DNA of 64,000 nucleotides from Microbacterium sp. MF43 (GCF_012847295.1 NZ_JABBDY010000001.1:806001-870000), one strand, 5' to 3'; positions 17,341 through 29,010 are shown, counted from the first letter of the stretch. The notes: a model not told the origin generated them from the sequence alone. Program-made: numbers and translations.

Positions 17341-18661
17341 CCGCAGGCGTCGCGACGTCGGCGAGCGCCCGGTCGAGGTCGGCGATCACGTCGGCGGAGT
17401 CTTCGAGGCCGATCGACAGCCGGATGGTCGTCGACGAGATGCCCGCCTCGGCCAGCTGGCGCGGGCTCAGGTGGCTGTGCGTCATGGACGCGGGGTGGGC
17501 CACGAGACTGCGGGCGTCGCCGATGTTGGCGACGAGCCTGACCACCCGCAGCCGCGAGATCAGGTCCTCGACGACTCGGAAGTCGGCCTCGGCGTCGCCC
17601 GTGGAACGGAGGTCGAACGCGAAGACGGAGCTCGCGCCGCGCGGCAGGTACTCTCGCGCGCGCTCGTGCCAGGGGCTCGAGGGCAGGCCGGGGTGGTGCA
17701 CGCGGGCGACCGCCGGGTGGGCCTCGAGGAACTGCGCCACCTGCAGCGCGCTCGCGGAGTGCCGAGCGATCCGCAGGTCGAGCGTCTCGATGCCCTGCAG
17801 CAGCTGGAAGGCGTTGAACGCCGACAGCGACGGACCCAGATCGTGCACGTACTTCGTCTTGACGAGGGAGATGTACGGTGAGCCGGTTCGGCCGAAGCGC
17901 TCGACGAGGCTGCCGTCGGGCACGCGCGGGTAGGTCTCGGTCAGCTGCGGCCAGCGCTCCGGCTCCGCCGTGAAGTCGAAGGTGCCGAGGTCGACGATGA
18001 CGCCGCCGAGCGACGTGCCGTGCCCGCCGAGGAACTTCGTGGCCGAGTGCACGGTGATGTCGGCACCGAGATCGCGCACGCGCTGCAGGTACGGCGTCGC
18101 GACGGTGCTGTCGATCACGAGCGGGACGCCGGCGCGGTGGGCGATGTCGGCCACCGCGCGCACGTCGAGCACCTGGGCGATCGGGTTGGTGATGGACTCC
18201 GCGAAGAAGGCGCGCGTCTGGGGCCGGACCGCGGCGGTCCAGGCATCCGTGTCGTCCTGATCGACGAACGTGACCTCGATGCCCCAATCGGCGAACGTGT
18301 CCTGCAGAAGATCGACGGTGCCGCCGTACAGCTGGCGGGCGGCGACGATGTGCTCGCCCTGCTTCGCCAGGGCGAGCAGCGCCAGCGCGACGGCAGCCTG
18401 GCCCGACGCGACGCCCGCGGCGGCGACCCCGCCCTCTAGCTCGGCGACGCGCTTCTCGAACACGAGCACCGTCGGGTTGGCCGCGCGGCTGTAGATGTTG
18501 CCGTCGCGGCGCAGCGCGAACAGATCGCGGGCCTCGCTCAGCGAGCGGAACTCGAAGGCGTTGGACTGGTGGATCGAGGGCACGGCGGTGTTCTCGGCGA
18601 CGCCCGCATCGAACCCCGCCTGCACCTGTGCGGTCGCGAACGAGCGCGGGGCTTCAGACAT
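17300..18661 (-). CDS. metY: O-acetylhomoserine aminocarboxypropyltransferase (sulfhydrylase)
   Basis: This 453-residue PLP enzyme makes homocysteine from O-acetylhomoserine and sulfide (or methionine from methanethiol). The PLP lysine is K209 in SATKFLGGHG; SRAANPT and ASGQAA are typical of the Cys/Met metabolism family. Length and the SLVERFGR..YISLVKTKYVHDLGPSLSAFNAF region fit MetY rather than the shorter MetB. The ATG at 18661 is preferred over an in-frame start at 18760, which would run into the divergent rhodanese gene. Neighbouring rhodanese supports a sulfur role. Confidence 0.9.
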   Translation of the reverse strand: MSEAPRSFATAQVQAGFDAGVAENTAVPSIHQSNAFEFRSLSEARDLFALRRDGNIYSRAANPTVLVFEKRVAELEGGVAAAGVASGQAAVALALLALAKQGEHIVAARQLYGGTVDLLQDTFADWGIEVTFVDQDDTDAWTAAVRPQTRAFFAESITNPIAQVLDVRAVADIAHRAGVPLVIDSTVATPYLQRVRDLGADITVHSATKFLGGHGTSLGGVIVDLGTFDFTAEPERWPQLTETYPRVPDGSLVERFGRTGSPYISLVKTKYVHDLGPSLSAFNAFQLLQGIETLDLRIARHSASALQVAQFLEAHPAVARVHHPGLPSSPWHERAREYLPRGASSVFAFDLRSTGDAEADFRVVEDLISRLRVVRLVANIGDARSLVAHPASMTHSHLSPRQLAEAGISSTTIRLSIGLEDSADVIADLDRALADVATPAAPAEPELAEAGAR

Positions 18662-18743
18662 GCGTCCCATTGTCGAGGCGGGATGCCTCGGCCCGCGCGC
18701 CGTGTGTCGAACTGTTGCACGCCGCGGGAGGCAGGATGGGAGG

Positions 18744-19598
18744 ATGCCGCTCCTCGTCACGCCCGCCGATCTGGCCGGCCTCGTCCGTTCCTCCGCGCGG
18801 GTGCGGATCCTCGACGTGCGGTGGCGGCTCGACCGACCCGACGGCCGTGAGGACCACCTCGACGGTCACATCCCGGGGGCGGTCTTCGTGGACCTCGAGC
18901 GGGAGCTCGCCCGGCCCGGGCGGCCCGACGAGGGCCGGCATCCGCTCCCCGCGACCGCCGACCTGCAGGAGGCGGCCCGCCGCTGGGGTCTCGACGACGG
19001 CGACGTCGTCGTGGTCTACGACGACGGGAACTCCGTCTCGGCGGCGCGCGGCTGGTGGCTGCTGCGTGCCAGCGGGGTCGCCGACGTGCGCGTGCTCGAC
19101 GGCGGACTGTCCGCGTGGGTCGAGGCGGGATTCCCGCTCGAAGGCGGCGAGGTGGTCCCCGAGCGCGGCCACGTGACGCTCACCGGACCGACCGCCGGGA
19201 TCCTCTCCGCCGACGACGCGGCCGCGTGGCCCGAGAACGGGGTGCTGCTCGACGCACGCGCGCCGGAGCGGTACCGCGGTGAGGTGGAGCCGATCGACCC
19301 GGTGGCCGGGCACATCCCGGGCGCCCGCAATCTACCCGCCGAGGTCCTGCTCGACGGCAGCCGGTTCCGCGACCCGGCGGCGCTCGCCGCGGCGTTCGGC
19401 GCCGTCGGGGCGGACGGCACGGCGCCGGTCGCCGCGTACTGCGGCTCGGGGGTCACGGCGGCGCACACGGCGCTCGCCGGAGCCCTCGCGGGGATCGACG
19501 TGTCGGTGTTCCCCGGTTCGTGGAGCGCGTGGGCGAACACGCCCGGGCGCCCGATCGCGACGGGCGCCGAACCGTCCGACGTGACCGGGGTCGTGTGA
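18744..19598 (+). CDS. Two-domain sulfurtransferase (rhodanese/3-mercaptopyruvate type)
   Basis: This 284-residue protein has an N-terminal inactive rhodanese domain (about 5-130) and a catalytic one (about 155-280). It transfers sulfane sulfur to an acceptor such as cyanide or a thiol. The active cysteine is C233 in YCGSGVTA; a CGSGVTA loop points to 3-mercaptopyruvate sulfurtransferase more than to thiosulfate sulfurtransferase. ATG 18744 gives the normal family length; CAGGAT lies six bases upstream (leaderless pattern). Divergent from metY with 82 bases between. Confidence 0.9.
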   Translation: MPLLVTPADLAGLVRSSARVRILDVRWRLDRPDGREDHLDGHIPGAVFVDLERELARPGRPDEGRHPLPATADLQEAARRWGLDDGDVVVVYDDGNSVSAARGWWLLRASGVADVRVLDGGLSAWVEAGFPLEGGEVVPERGHVTLTGPTAGILSADDAAAWPENGVLLDARAPERYRGEVEPIDPVAGHIPGARNLPAEVLLDGSRFRDPAALAAAFGAVGADGTAPVAAYCGSGVTAAHTALAGALAGIDVSVFPGSWSAWANTPGRPIATGAEPSDVTGVV

Positions 19599-19629
19599 GC
19601 AACGGACCCGCCGGCCGGAGCCAGTCCGG

Positions 19630-20571
19630 TTACGGGACGAGCGTCACCTTGCCGTCGACGCCCGCCTCGACCACGCGGTGCGCCTCGGCCGCGTCGCTCA
19701 GGGCGAAGGAGGGTCCGATCTCGACCGTGAACCGGTCTGCGGCGAGCAAGGCGAGAGCGATCGGCACCGCTTCGGCGCGCCAAGCCTGCTGCTGCGCCGT
19801 GAGGGGCTGGGGGGAACCGCCCGAGAACGCCCGGATTCCGAACGATGCGGCATCCCGCCCCCGCACCAGCGTCGCGATGCGCGTCCTGTCGGCGACGAGC
19901 TCGAGCGAGGTCTGGATCGCTTCGTCGGTGCCGGCCGCGTCGATGGCGACCGAGATGCCTCCGGGTGCGAGCGTACGCACGCGGTCGGCGAGTCCGTCGC
20001 CGTAGGCGACCGGGATCGCGCCGAGCGCGCGCACCGTCTCGGCGCGCCGGTCGGAGGTCGTGGCGATCACCGTCGCTCCCCACAGCACCGCGAGCTGGAT
20101 CGCCGCCTGTCCGACGGCGCCCGAGCCGGCATGCAGGAGCAGCGTGTCGCCGGGTCCGACCGACAGCGAGCGCAGCGTCTGGTACGCCGTCCCGACCGGG
20201 ACGCCGAGGGCGGCGCCCTGCGCGGCGCTCACCTGCGCGGGCCGCGCGTGCACCCGTGCGGCGTCGAGGACCACGTCGCTGGCGTAGGAGCCGTTCGCGC
20301 CGAAGAACGCCACGGCATCGCCTGGGCGGAAGCCGTCGACATCCTCGCCGACCGCCGTCACGACGCCGGCGCCGTCGGAGCCGACCCGGCGCGGCTCGAC
20401 GATCTCGGGGGAGGGACGCAGGCCCGATCGCAGCTTCCACTCGATCGGGTTCACACCGGCCGCCTCGACCCGCACGGCGAGCTCGCCACGACCCGGCGCG
20501 GCGGCCGGAAGGTCGATCGCGTGCAGGACCTCGGGTCCGCCGAGCTCGGTGTAGACGATCGCAGTGGTCAT
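19630..20571 (-). CDS. NADP-dependent MDR oxidoreductase, quinone reductase-like
   Basis: This 313-residue zinc-free medium-chain dehydrogenase probably reduces quinones or enones with NADPH. It has an N-terminal GroES-like domain (GELAVRVEAAGVNPIEWKLRSG) and a Rossmann domain with LLLHAGSGAVGQAA. The zinc-ligand cysteines of alcohol dehydrogenases are absent. ATG 20571 begins the conserved MTTAIVYTELGGPEVL; longer readings are antisense shadow. It lies 29 bases after hrpA on the same strand and may be read through from it. Confidence 0.88.
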   Translation of the reverse strand: MTTAIVYTELGGPEVLHAIDLPAAAPGRGELAVRVEAAGVNPIEWKLRSGLRPSPEIVEPRRVGSDGAGVVTAVGEDVDGFRPGDAVAFFGANGSYASDVVLDAARVHARPAQVSAAQGAALGVPVGTAYQTLRSLSVGPGDTLLLHAGSGAVGQAAIQLAVLWGATVIATTSDRRAETVRALGAIPVAYGDGLADRVRTLAPGGISVAIDAAGTDEAIQTSLELVADRTRIATLVRGRDAASFGIRAFSGGSPQPLTAQQQAWRAEAVPIALALLAADRFTVEIGPSFALSDAAEAHRVVEAGVDGKVTLVP

Positions 20572-20600
20572 GTCGGACGAAACCTCTTCCTCATCCGCCG

Positions 20601-23600
20601 CTATTCCCGCAGCGCATTCTGGATCCGCTGCAGCGAAACGGGCTCGGCCGTGCCGAGCTGCTGCGCGAACAGGCTGACACGGTACTCCTCGAGCAGCCAG
20701 CGGGCGCGCTCCAGTGCCGCGGGGGCGTCGGGGAGAAGCGGGATGGCGCCGCCGGCGTCGGCGAAGACCGTCGCGGCGCGCTCGAACTCGGTCATGCGCT
20801 GGCGATCGCGGCCCGGGTTGTCGGGGAGGGTGCGCACCCGCTCCAGGGCGCCGCGGAGGTAACGCGGGAGGTGGGCGAGCCGGGCCGTACCCGTGCGCGA
20901 GACGAAGTCCGGATGCACGAGTCCCGCGACCTGTCCCTTGACGTCGTTGAGGGTGCCCAGCAGCGTCAGCGAGTTCTGGTCGCGCACGGCGCGCTCGACG
21001 TCGCGGGCTCCTGTCAGGATGCGGGCGACCAGCGACACGGTCTGGAACAGCTCGTCGACGACGACGCCCGACATCGTGTCGCGGACCGTCTCGAACCCCG
21101 CACGCGTGCGCACGATGCCCCCTTCGACGGTCCGGGCGACCACGGCGTCGGCGACCGCCACGCGCGCGTCCTCGATGAGGGCCTTGGCCGACGGGTAGGG
21201 CGATGCTGCGAGGGCCAGCTTCTCCGGCGACGTGAGGTGGTCGAGCACGTACGCGGAGGGGGACGGGACCGCGAGGAGGAGCAGACGCCGCGCACCCGCC
21301 CGTGTCAGCCGGGCAGCCGCTTCCGGTGTGGCCTGGATGCGCAGCGCCACCGACGAGCCCTCGTCGACGATCGCCGGGTACCCGCGCACGACCCCGCCCG
21401 CCACCTTCGTGTCGACGACGTCGGGCAGGTCGCCGAACGACCACTCGGTCAATCCGGTGCGTTCGGTGAAGGATGAGCCGAGGGCCCCCGGACCGGGCGC
21501 CGCACTGCCTGCGGGGGCGGGGCGCCGGGCCCCCGGCTTCTCGCTGAGGGACCGGGCGACCGACGCGCGCGCCTTGCCCGAAAGCCGCTCCTGGAGTGCG
21601 GCGAGGTCGCGGTCCGAGCCGACCGCACGGCCGCGCTCGTCCACCGCGCGGAACGACACCTGCAGGTGCGGCGGCACGCGCTCCATCTCGAAGTCCGCCG
21701 CGGTGACGGGCTGGCTCGCGACGCGCTGGATACGGGCGGCGAGGGCCTCGCGCAGGCCGGTGGGCGGAAGACCCGCGTGCGATTCCGGCCCTTGGCCGGA
21801 AAGCTCGCCCGAGAAGGTCGCCGCCCAGTCGGCGGCGGGAACGACGTGCCGGCGGATCGCCTTGGGCAGCGACCGGAGCAGCGCCGTGATGAGCTCGTCG
21901 CGCATGCCGGGCACCTGCCAGTCGAACCCGTCGGAGCGAAGCTGGGCCAGCAGCGCGAGGGGGACGACGGCGGTCACGCCGTCGTCGGGCGCCCCGGGTT
22001 CGAAGCGGTAGGCCAGCGACAGGACCTGGTCGCCCTGCTGCCACCGGGCGGGGAAGTCGCGCTCGTCGCCGCGAGAGGCTTCGTCGACGAGGTCGGCCTC
22101 GGTCATGTCGAGCAGCTTGGGCGTCCGGGCGGAGGCGTCGCGCCACCACGCCTCGAACGAGCGGACGTCGAAGACGTCCCGCGGGATGCGGGCGTCGTAG
22201 AAGCGGTACACGGCCTCGTCGCCCACGAGGATGTCGCGGCGCCGTTCGCGCTCCTCGATCTTCTCGAGCCGCCGGCGCAGCTCCAGGTTGCGCCGCTCGA
22301 ACGCCGTGAGCCGCTTGTCGAGGGCCGAGGCATCCCACTCGCCCTCCACCAGCGCGTGCCGCACGAACAGCTCGCGGGCGAACGGCCGGTCGAAGCGGGC
22401 CAGCTGCACGCGGCGGCGCGGGATGATCTCGACCCCGAACAGGGTGACCTTCTCGTAGGCGGATGCCGCGCCCGCCGCCTTCGACCAGTGCGGCTCGCTC
22501 AGCTGGCGCTTGGCGAGGTCGCCCGCGAGCGCCTCGGCCCAGGCCGGGTCGATCGCCGCCACGGTCCGGGCGAAGAGGCGGGAGGTCTCGACGACCTCGG
22601 CCGCCATGACGGCGCCCGGACGCTGCTTCCTGAGCCCCGATCCGGGGAAGATCGCGAACCGCGTGCCGCGCGCGCCGAGGTACTCGGCGGAGCGCCGCGG
22701 GTCGGCCCGGCCTCCCCGGTCGCCACGCTGGGCCGGCTTGGCCGTCGAACGCTCGTCGAGGATGCCGATCTGCGAGAGCAGACCCGACAGGATCGCGCGG
22801 TGGATGTCGTCCGGGTCCGCCGTCTCGCCCGTCCCCTTCGCGCGGGGTGCGCCGAGGAGCGCGCTCAGCTGACGGTGCACGTCGGCCCACTCCCGCACGC
22901 GCACGTAGTTGAGGTGCTCCTGGCGGCACAGTCGCCGGAACGCGCTGGAACCGAGCTCCGACTGCTTCTCCTGCAGGTGGTTCCACAGATTGAGGAGGCT
23001 GAGGAAGTCGCTCGACGGGTCGGCGAACCGCGCGTGGAGGCGGTCGGCTTCCTCCCTGCGCTCCTCAGGGCGCTCGCGGACGTCCTGGATCGACAGCCCG
23101 GCGACGATCGCCAGCACGTCGCGCAGGACGCCCGCCCGGCGCGCCTCGATCAGCATGCGGGCGAACCGCGGGTCGATCGGCAGGCGCGAGATCTCACGGC
23201 CGAGGTCGGTGAGAGAAGGGGATGCCTCGCCGTCGCGACCCTTCGAGGTCGCCGCACGCACCGCGCCGAGCTCGATCAGCAGGTCGAACGCGGCCTTCAC
23301 GCCGCGCGAGTCCGGCGGCGTCAGGAACGGGAACGAGGAGATGTCGCCGAAACCGAGGGCGAGCATCTGAAGGATGACGGACGCGAGGCTCGTGCGCAGG
23401 ATCTCGGGCTCGGTGAACTCGTCGCGGGTCTGGAAGTCCTCCTCCGAGTAGAGGCGGATGGCGACACCCGGACTCGTGCGGCCGGCGCGGCCCGATCGCT
23501 GTTGCGCAGACGCCTGCGAGATGGCCTCGATCGGCAGGCGCTGGATCTTGCTGCGGTTGCTGTACCGCGAGATGCGGGCGGTGCCGGTGTCGACGACGTA

Positions 23601-24545
23601 GCGGATGCCGGGCACCGTGAGGCTCGTCTCGGCGACGTTCGTCGCCAGGATGACGCGGCGGCGCACACCGGCGACGGTCGACCGCTCGAAGACCCGGTGC
23701 TGCTCGGCCGCGCTGAGGCGTCCGTACAGCGGGAGCACTTCGGTGGGTGAGGCGTCCTTGGCGTACATTCCGCGCACGGCGTCCGTCGCGTCGCGGATCT
23801 CCGCCTCGCCGGGAAGGAACACCAGCACATCGCCGGCCGGCTCGCGGTCCAGCTCGCGCAGCGCGGCGGTGATGCCGTCGACATCGTCGCCGTCGGGCTG
23901 CTCCGCCCCGTTGCCGTCGCCGGACTTCGTCGATCCGGCCGTGGGCCGGTAGCGGACCTCCACGGGATACGTGCGTCCCGAGACCTCGATGATGGGAGCA
24001 GGCGTGCCGTCGCGACCGGCGAAGTGCTTCGCGAAGCTCTCGGGGTCGATCGTGGCGCTCGTGATCACGACCTTGAGGTCGGGGCGCCTCGGCAGGATCC
24101 GCGTGAGATAGCCGATGAGGAAGTCGACGTTGAGCGACCGCTCGTGCGCCTCGTCGACGATGATCGTGTCGTAGCGGCGCAGCAGACGATCGCGATGGAT
24201 CTCGTTGAGCAGGATGCCGTCGGTCATGAGCGCGACGCGCGTGTCGTCGGACACCTTGTCGGTGAAGCGCACCTTGTAGCCCACGGTGGAGCCGAGCGGC
24301 ACCTGCAGCTCTTCGGCGACGCGCTCGGCGATCGTGCGCGCCGCGATGCGGCGCGGCTGCGTATGGGCGATGCGCGAGCGCCCGAGCTCGAGACAGATCT
24401 TCGGCAGCTGCGTCGTCTTGCCCGAGCCGGTCGCGCCGGCCACGATGACGACCTGATGGTCTCGGATCGCGCGGGCGATCTCCTCCCGCGCGGCGCTGAC
24501 CGGCAGCTCCGGGGGATAGGCGATCACAGGCGCGGGCGCGGACAT
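20601..24545 (-). CDS. hrpA: ATP-dependent RNA helicase HrpA (DEAH box)
   Basis: This 1314-residue protein matches the usual HrpA length of about 1300. Visible are Walker A GATGSGKT (37-44), DEAH (131-134), SAT (163-165) and motif VI QQRSGRAGR, followed by the winged-helix/ratchet region, an OB fold and the long bacterial HrpA C-terminal half (DUF3418 region). It unwinds RNA and may act on stalled ribosomes or mRNA. The start at 24545 was chosen because it opens the helicase core and TACGAT lies eight bases upstream; the in-frame ATG at 24632 would overlap the divergent gene. Confidence 0.95.
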   Translation of the reverse strand: MSAPAPVIAYPPELPVSAAREEIARAIRDHQVVIVAGATGSGKTTQLPKICLELGRSRIAHTQPRRIAARTIAERVAEELQVPLGSTVGYKVRFTDKVSDDTRVALMTDGILLNEIHRDRLLRRYDTIIVDEAHERSLNVDFLIGYLTRILPRRPDLKVVITSATIDPESFAKHFAGRDGTPAPIIEVSGRTYPVEVRYRPTAGSTKSGDGNGAEQPDGDDVDGITAALRELDREPAGDVLVFLPGEAEIRDATDAVRGMYAKDASPTEVLPLYGRLSAAEQHRVFERSTVAGVRRRVILATNVAETSLTVPGIRYVVDTGTARISRYSNRSKIQRLPIEAISQASAQQRSGRAGRTSPGVAIRLYSEEDFQTRDEFTEPEILRTSLASVILQMLALGFGDISSFPFLTPPDSRGVKAAFDLLIELGAVRAATSKGRDGEASPSLTDLGREISRLPIDPRFARMLIEARRAGVLRDVLAIVAGLSIQDVRERPEERREEADRLHARFADPSSDFLSLLNLWNHLQEKQSELGSSAFRRLCRQEHLNYVRVREWADVHRQLSALLGAPRAKGTGETADPDDIHRAILSGLLSQIGILDERSTAKPAQRGDRGGRADPRRSAEYLGARGTRFAIFPGSGLRKQRPGAVMAAEVVETSRLFARTVAAIDPAWAEALAGDLAKRQLSEPHWSKAAGAASAYEKVTLFGVEIIPRRRVQLARFDRPFARELFVRHALVEGEWDASALDKRLTAFERRNLELRRRLEKIEERERRRDILVGDEAVYRFYDARIPRDVFDVRSFEAWWRDASARTPKLLDMTEADLVDEASRGDERDFPARWQQGDQVLSLAYRFEPGAPDDGVTAVVPLALLAQLRSDGFDWQVPGMRDELITALLRSLPKAIRRHVVPAADWAATFSGELSGQGPESHAGLPPTGLREALAARIQRVASQPVTAADFEMERVPPHLQVSFRAVDERGRAVGSDRDLAALQERLSGKARASVARSLSEKPGARRPAPAGSAAPGPGALGSSFTERTGLTEWSFGDLPDVVDTKVAGGVVRGYPAIVDEGSSVALRIQATPEAAARLTRAGARRLLLLAVPSPSAYVLDHLTSPEKLALAASPYPSAKALIEDARVAVADAVVARTVEGGIVRTRAGFETVRDTMSGVVVDELFQTVSLVARILTGARDVERAVRDQNSLTLLGTLNDVKGQVAGLVHPDFVSRTGTARLAHLPRYLRGALERVRTLPDNPGRDRQRMTEFERAATVFADAGGAIPLLPDAPAALERARWLLEEYRVSLFAQQLGTAEPVSLQRIQNALRE

Positions 24546-24553
24546 AGCCTTCG

Positions 24554-25465
<912 letters not shown>

Positions 25466-25472
25466 GCACGCC

Positions 25473-27308
25473 GTGAACCGTCGCCTCGCGGAGGCCTCGA
25501 GTCCGTATCTCCGCGCTCACGCGGGGAACCCGGTCCCGTGGTTTCCGTGGGGCGACGAGGCGTTCGCGCAGGCCCGCGCCCGGGATGTGCCGGTCATGGT
25601 CTCGATCGGCTACTCCACCTGCCACTGGTGTCACGTGATGGCGCGCGAGTCTTTCGAGGACCCGGCCACCGCCGCCGACCTCGATGCGGGCTTCGTGTCG
25701 ATCAAGGTCGACCGCGAGGAGCATCCGGAGGTCGACGCGGCCTACATGGCGGCCGCGGCGGCGTTCTCTCCGCACCTCGGCTGGCCGCTCACCGTGTTCA
25801 CCACGCCCGAGGGGCGCCCGTTCTACGCCGGCACCTACTTCCCGCCGCAGCCGAGGGCCGGGATGCCCGCGTTCCGGCAGGTGCTGGCGGCCGTGCGGGA
25901 GGCGTGGGAGCAGCGCCGCGACCAGATCGACGGCACGGCGAGCGCGATCGTCGAGGCGCTGGCGGATGTGCGCGCACAGGCGGCGGGCGAGGCATCCGCT
26001 CTCCCCGCCGTCGCCGAACTGGCGGCCGCCGCCGCCTCGCTGGCCCACCGGGAGGATCGGGCATTCGGCGGGTTCGGCGGGGGAGAGGCCCCGAAGTTCC
26101 CCGTGGCGACGGCGCTGCGCTTCCTGCAGCATCCGCTCGTGCGCGAGCACGCCGGCGACGCCGCGGCCGTCGCGGATCGCGCGCTCGCCGCCATGGCGGC
26201 CTCGCCCCTGCGCGACGCGGTGGAGGGCGGGTTCTTCCGCTACGCGACCCGCCGCGACTGGTCGGTGCCGCACTTCGAGCGCATGCTCACCGACAACGCG
26301 CAACTGCTCGACGTCGCGCTCGACGCGGGCGACACCGAGACCGCGGCCGGCATCGCGCGGTTCCTCCTCGACGTGCTCCAGCAGCCGTCGGGCGGATTCG
26401 GCGCGGCGCAGGACTCCGAGTCCTGGATCGACGGCGAGCGCAGCGAGGGCGGGTACTACGACAGGGATGCCTCGGCGCGCGCCGGGCTCGAGCGGCCCGC
26501 CGTCGACGGCAAGGTCGTCACCGGCTGGAACGGCCTCGCGATCGGCGCGCTCGCCCGGGCGGGCAGCCGCCTCGGCGAGCCCGCGTGGATCGAGGCCGCG
26601 CGCTGGGCCGCCGACGCCGTCCTCGAGACCAACGCGATCGGCGACGGGCGGCTGGTGCGGGCGTCGCTCGACGAGATCCCCTCGCACGCCTCGGCGACCC
26701 TCGCCGACTACGGCCAGCTCGCGGGCGGGCTCGCCGCCCTCGCCGCCGCGACGGGGGAGCCCGCCTACGCCGTCCGCGCACGCGAGCTCGTCGAGGCCTG
26801 CGTCGCCTCGGACGGCGGACTGGCGGTGCCGGGAGGCGGAGACCCCGTGCTCGCTGCGCAGGGGATCGCCGCTCCGGATGCCTCGTCGGACGGCGACGAA
26901 CCGTCGGGCCCGGCGGCGCTCGCGGCAGCGGCCCTCGATCTGTGGGTGCTGGGCGCGGACGAGCGTCTGCGCGCGATCGCGGAGCGCGTCGTGGCGGCGC
27001 ACGCGGCGACGGGGACGGCGCAGCCGCTCGCCCACGGCGCGCTGCTGCGGGTCGCGGCACGCCTGGTGTCGGCGCCGCGGCAGGTGGTCGTCGTCGGCGG
27101 GGGACACGACGGCCCGCTCGCCCGCGCGGCGCAGTCCATGGCCGCGGACGTCGTCACGATCGTCACACCCGATCAGGCCGGCGCGTTCGCGGCGGCGGGG
27201 TTCGGGCTGTTCCAGGACAAGGCGACGCGCGACGGGAAGCAGACGGCGTACGACTGCCGCGACTTCTCGTGCCGCCTGCCTGTCACCGATCCCGAGGCGC
27301 TGACCTGA
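25473..27308 (+). CDS. Thioredoxin-like DUF255 protein (YyaL/SPATA20 family)
   Basis: This 611-residue protein has an N-terminal thioredoxin-like domain with CHWC (C50-C53) in [18 protein letters not shown], then a long alpha/alpha-barrel region resembling glycosidase or epimerase folds ([26 protein letters not shown]). The family is widespread but its reaction is not settled. It is about 60 residues shorter than many homologues. The GTG start at 25473 follows the reductase gene by 7 bases. It ends 7 bases from the convergent mannosyltransferase gene. Confidence 0.9.
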   Translation: MNRRLAEASSPYLRAHAGNPVPWFPWGDEAFAQARARDVPVMVSIGYSTCHWCHVMARESFEDPATAADLDAGFVSIKVDREEHPEVDAAYMAAAAAFSPHLGWPLTVFTTPEGRPFYAGTYFPPQPRAGMPAFRQVLAAVREAWEQRRDQIDGTASAIVEALADVRAQAAGEASALPAVAELAAAAASLAHREDRAFGGFGGGEAPKFPVATALRFLQHPLVREHAGDAAAVADRALAAMAASPLRDAVEGGFFRYATRRDWSVPHFERMLTDNAQLLDVALDAGDTETAAGIARFLLDVLQQPSGGFGAAQDSESWIDGERSEGGYYDRDASARAGLERPAVDGKVVTGWNGLAIGALARAGSRLGEPAWIEAARWAADAVLETNAIGDGRLVRASLDEIPSHASATLADYGQLAGGLAALAAATGEPAYAVRARELVEACVASDGGLAVPGGGDPVLAAQGIAAPDASSDGDEPSGPAALAAAALDLWVLGADERLRAIAERVVAAHAATGTAQPLAHGALLRVAARLVSAPRQVVVVGGGHDGPLARAAQSMAADVVTIVTPDQAGAFAAAGFGLFQDKATRDGKQTAYDCRDFSCRLPVTDPEALT

Positions 27309-27315
27309 CGGGGGA

Positions 27316-28935
27316 TCACACCCAGGTCGGCAGCCAGTTGTGCAGTCGCCAGAAGTCGTACGGCACCGGCATCGCCGAGACGACCGGATACCAGAAGGCC
27401 GACAGCAGCACGGCGACGCCGAGGAAGACCAGGACGAGGCGCTGACCGGTATGCCGCCGGTACGCGTCGGCATGGCGCGGTCCGGCGATGTCGCGCAGGG
27501 CGAACGTCAGCGCGAGCAGCAGGAACGGCAGCACGAGCACCGTATAGAACTGGAAGATCGTGCGCTCCGGGAAGAAGAGCCACGGCACGTAGGTGACGCC
27601 GATCCCGCTGAGGACCAGCCCGTGCCGCCAGTCGCGCGCGACCACGAACCGATACGCGAGGTAGAGCACCGCCGCGACCCCGGCGTACCAGACGAGCGGA
27701 TTGGGGATGCTCGCGATCGCCGCGGAGCACCCGTTCACCGCGGTGCAGCCGTCGACGCCGAATCCGTCGTGGTGGTAGTACATGCCGGTCGGGCGGATGA
27801 GGAGCGGCCACTGCCACGCGGGACTGGCGTAGGTGTGCCCCGATGTGATGCCCGAGGCGGCGTTGAGCATCGTGACGTGGTCGATCCACAGGCTCTGCAG
27901 CGGCAGCGGCACCCACGCCCACACTCCGGTCGCCGGATTCGCGTCGGCCGCCTGCCGGCCGTAGCCGCCGTCCGTGACGAGCCACCCCGTCCACGAGGCC
28001 AGGTACACCGCGACGGCCACCGGCACGAGCAGCACGAAGGTGGCCACGCCCTGGCGGAGGGCGTCGGCCGGCCAGAACAGCACGCCCGCGCGCCGGCGGG
28101 CGAGGGCATCCGTCACCACCAGATAGATGCCGAGGCCGGCCAGCACCCACGCGCCCGACCACTTGACCGCCGACGCCGCCCCCAGCGCGACGCCCGCCGC
28201 CAGGACCCAGGGACGGTTCCACAGGATCGGGCCCCACGCCGGCGGTTCATCGCCGTCGTACCGCGCGGCGACCGTCAGAGCGATGCGCGCCATCGTGCGC
28301 TCCCGATCGAGCAGCACGAACAGAAAGGCCAGCAGCACGAAGAACGTCAGCGGCGTATCGAGGAGCGCGACGCGGCTCATCGAGATCGCGAGGCCGTCGA
28401 CGGCCATGAGGAGGCCCGCGACGACCGCGAACGTCGTCGAGCGCGTGAGGCGCTGGGCGATGAGCATGAGGACGAGTACCGCCGCCGTGCCGAGGAGCGC
28501 CGTCGTGAGCCGCCAGCCCCAGCCGTTCTCGGGCCCGACGACCATCATGCCGAGGGCGATGATCCATTTGCCGAGCGGCGGGTGGATGACGAACGCGGGG
28601 TCGGTCGAGAAGATGTTCACGTCGCCCGCGAGGAACCGGTCGTTGGCGTCCGCGGGCCACGCCGCCTCGTAGCCGAGCTGCGACAGCGTCCAGGCGTCCT
28701 TGACGTAGTACGTCTCGTCGAACTGGTTCATCAGGTCGTGCGCGGCGGCGAGGTTCCACAGCCGGAGCACGGCGGCCAGCGCGACGACGATCGCCGGCCC
28801 GAGCCACGCGTACAGGCGCTGCGCGGCGTCATCTCGCGCGAGCCGCTCCGTGAAGCGGTCGTACAGGCTGGGACGCACCGGCGGCAGCAGCGGCTCGGCG
28901 GGCGGGTCGGCGTCCAACCGGGGGGCGTGCGTCAC
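27316..28935 (-). CDS. pmt: Dolichyl-phosphate-mannose protein mannosyltransferase (Pmt)
   Basis: This 539-residue GT39 membrane enzyme moves mannose from polyprenyl phosphate onto Ser/Thr of secreted proteins. It has about eleven helices. The catalytic loop after the first helix has FDETYYVKDAW (acidic D-E pair), and HPPLGKW follows in the first large loop; RPTGMYYHHDG and the C-terminal four-helix domain are family-like. The GTG at 28935 lies six bases after TACACT, so it is leaderless. Secreted proteins such as the HYR protein are possible targets. Confidence 0.92.
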   Translation of the reverse strand: MTHAPRLDADPPAEPLLPPVRPSLYDRFTERLARDDAAQRLYAWLGPAIVVALAAVLRLWNLAAAHDLMNQFDETYYVKDAWTLSQLGYEAAWPADANDRFLAGDVNIFSTDPAFVIHPPLGKWIIALGMMVVGPENGWGWRLTTALLGTAAVLVLMLIAQRLTRSTTFAVVAGLLMAVDGLAISMSRVALLDTPLTFFVLLAFLFVLLDRERTMARIALTVAARYDGDEPPAWGPILWNRPWVLAAGVALGAASAVKWSGAWVLAGLGIYLVVTDALARRRAGVLFWPADALRQGVATFVLLVPVAVAVYLASWTGWLVTDGGYGRQAADANPATGVWAWVPLPLQSLWIDHVTMLNAASGITSGHTYASPAWQWPLLIRPTGMYYHHDGFGVDGCTAVNGCSAAIASIPNPLVWYAGVAAVLYLAYRFVVARDWRHGLVLSGIGVTYVPWLFFPERTIFQFYTVLVLPFLLLALTFALRDIAGPRHADAYRRHTGQRLVLVFLGVAVLLSAFWYPVVSAMPVPYDFWRLHNWLPTWV

Positions 28936-28941
28936 GGTGCC

Positions 28942-29010
28942 AGTGTAGGTTGCGTCGCCTGAGCGCCCCGTGCGCGCGCTCCGCCGGGACGGGCCCCGCG
29001 CTCCGTATGA
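28942..29010. promoter_or_regulatory. Divergent leaderless promoters of pmt and the MarR gene
   Basis: TACACT on the minus strand (28942-28947) is six bases before the pmt GTG. TATGAT on the plus strand (29005-29010) is eight bases before the GTG at 29019. Confidence 0.55.
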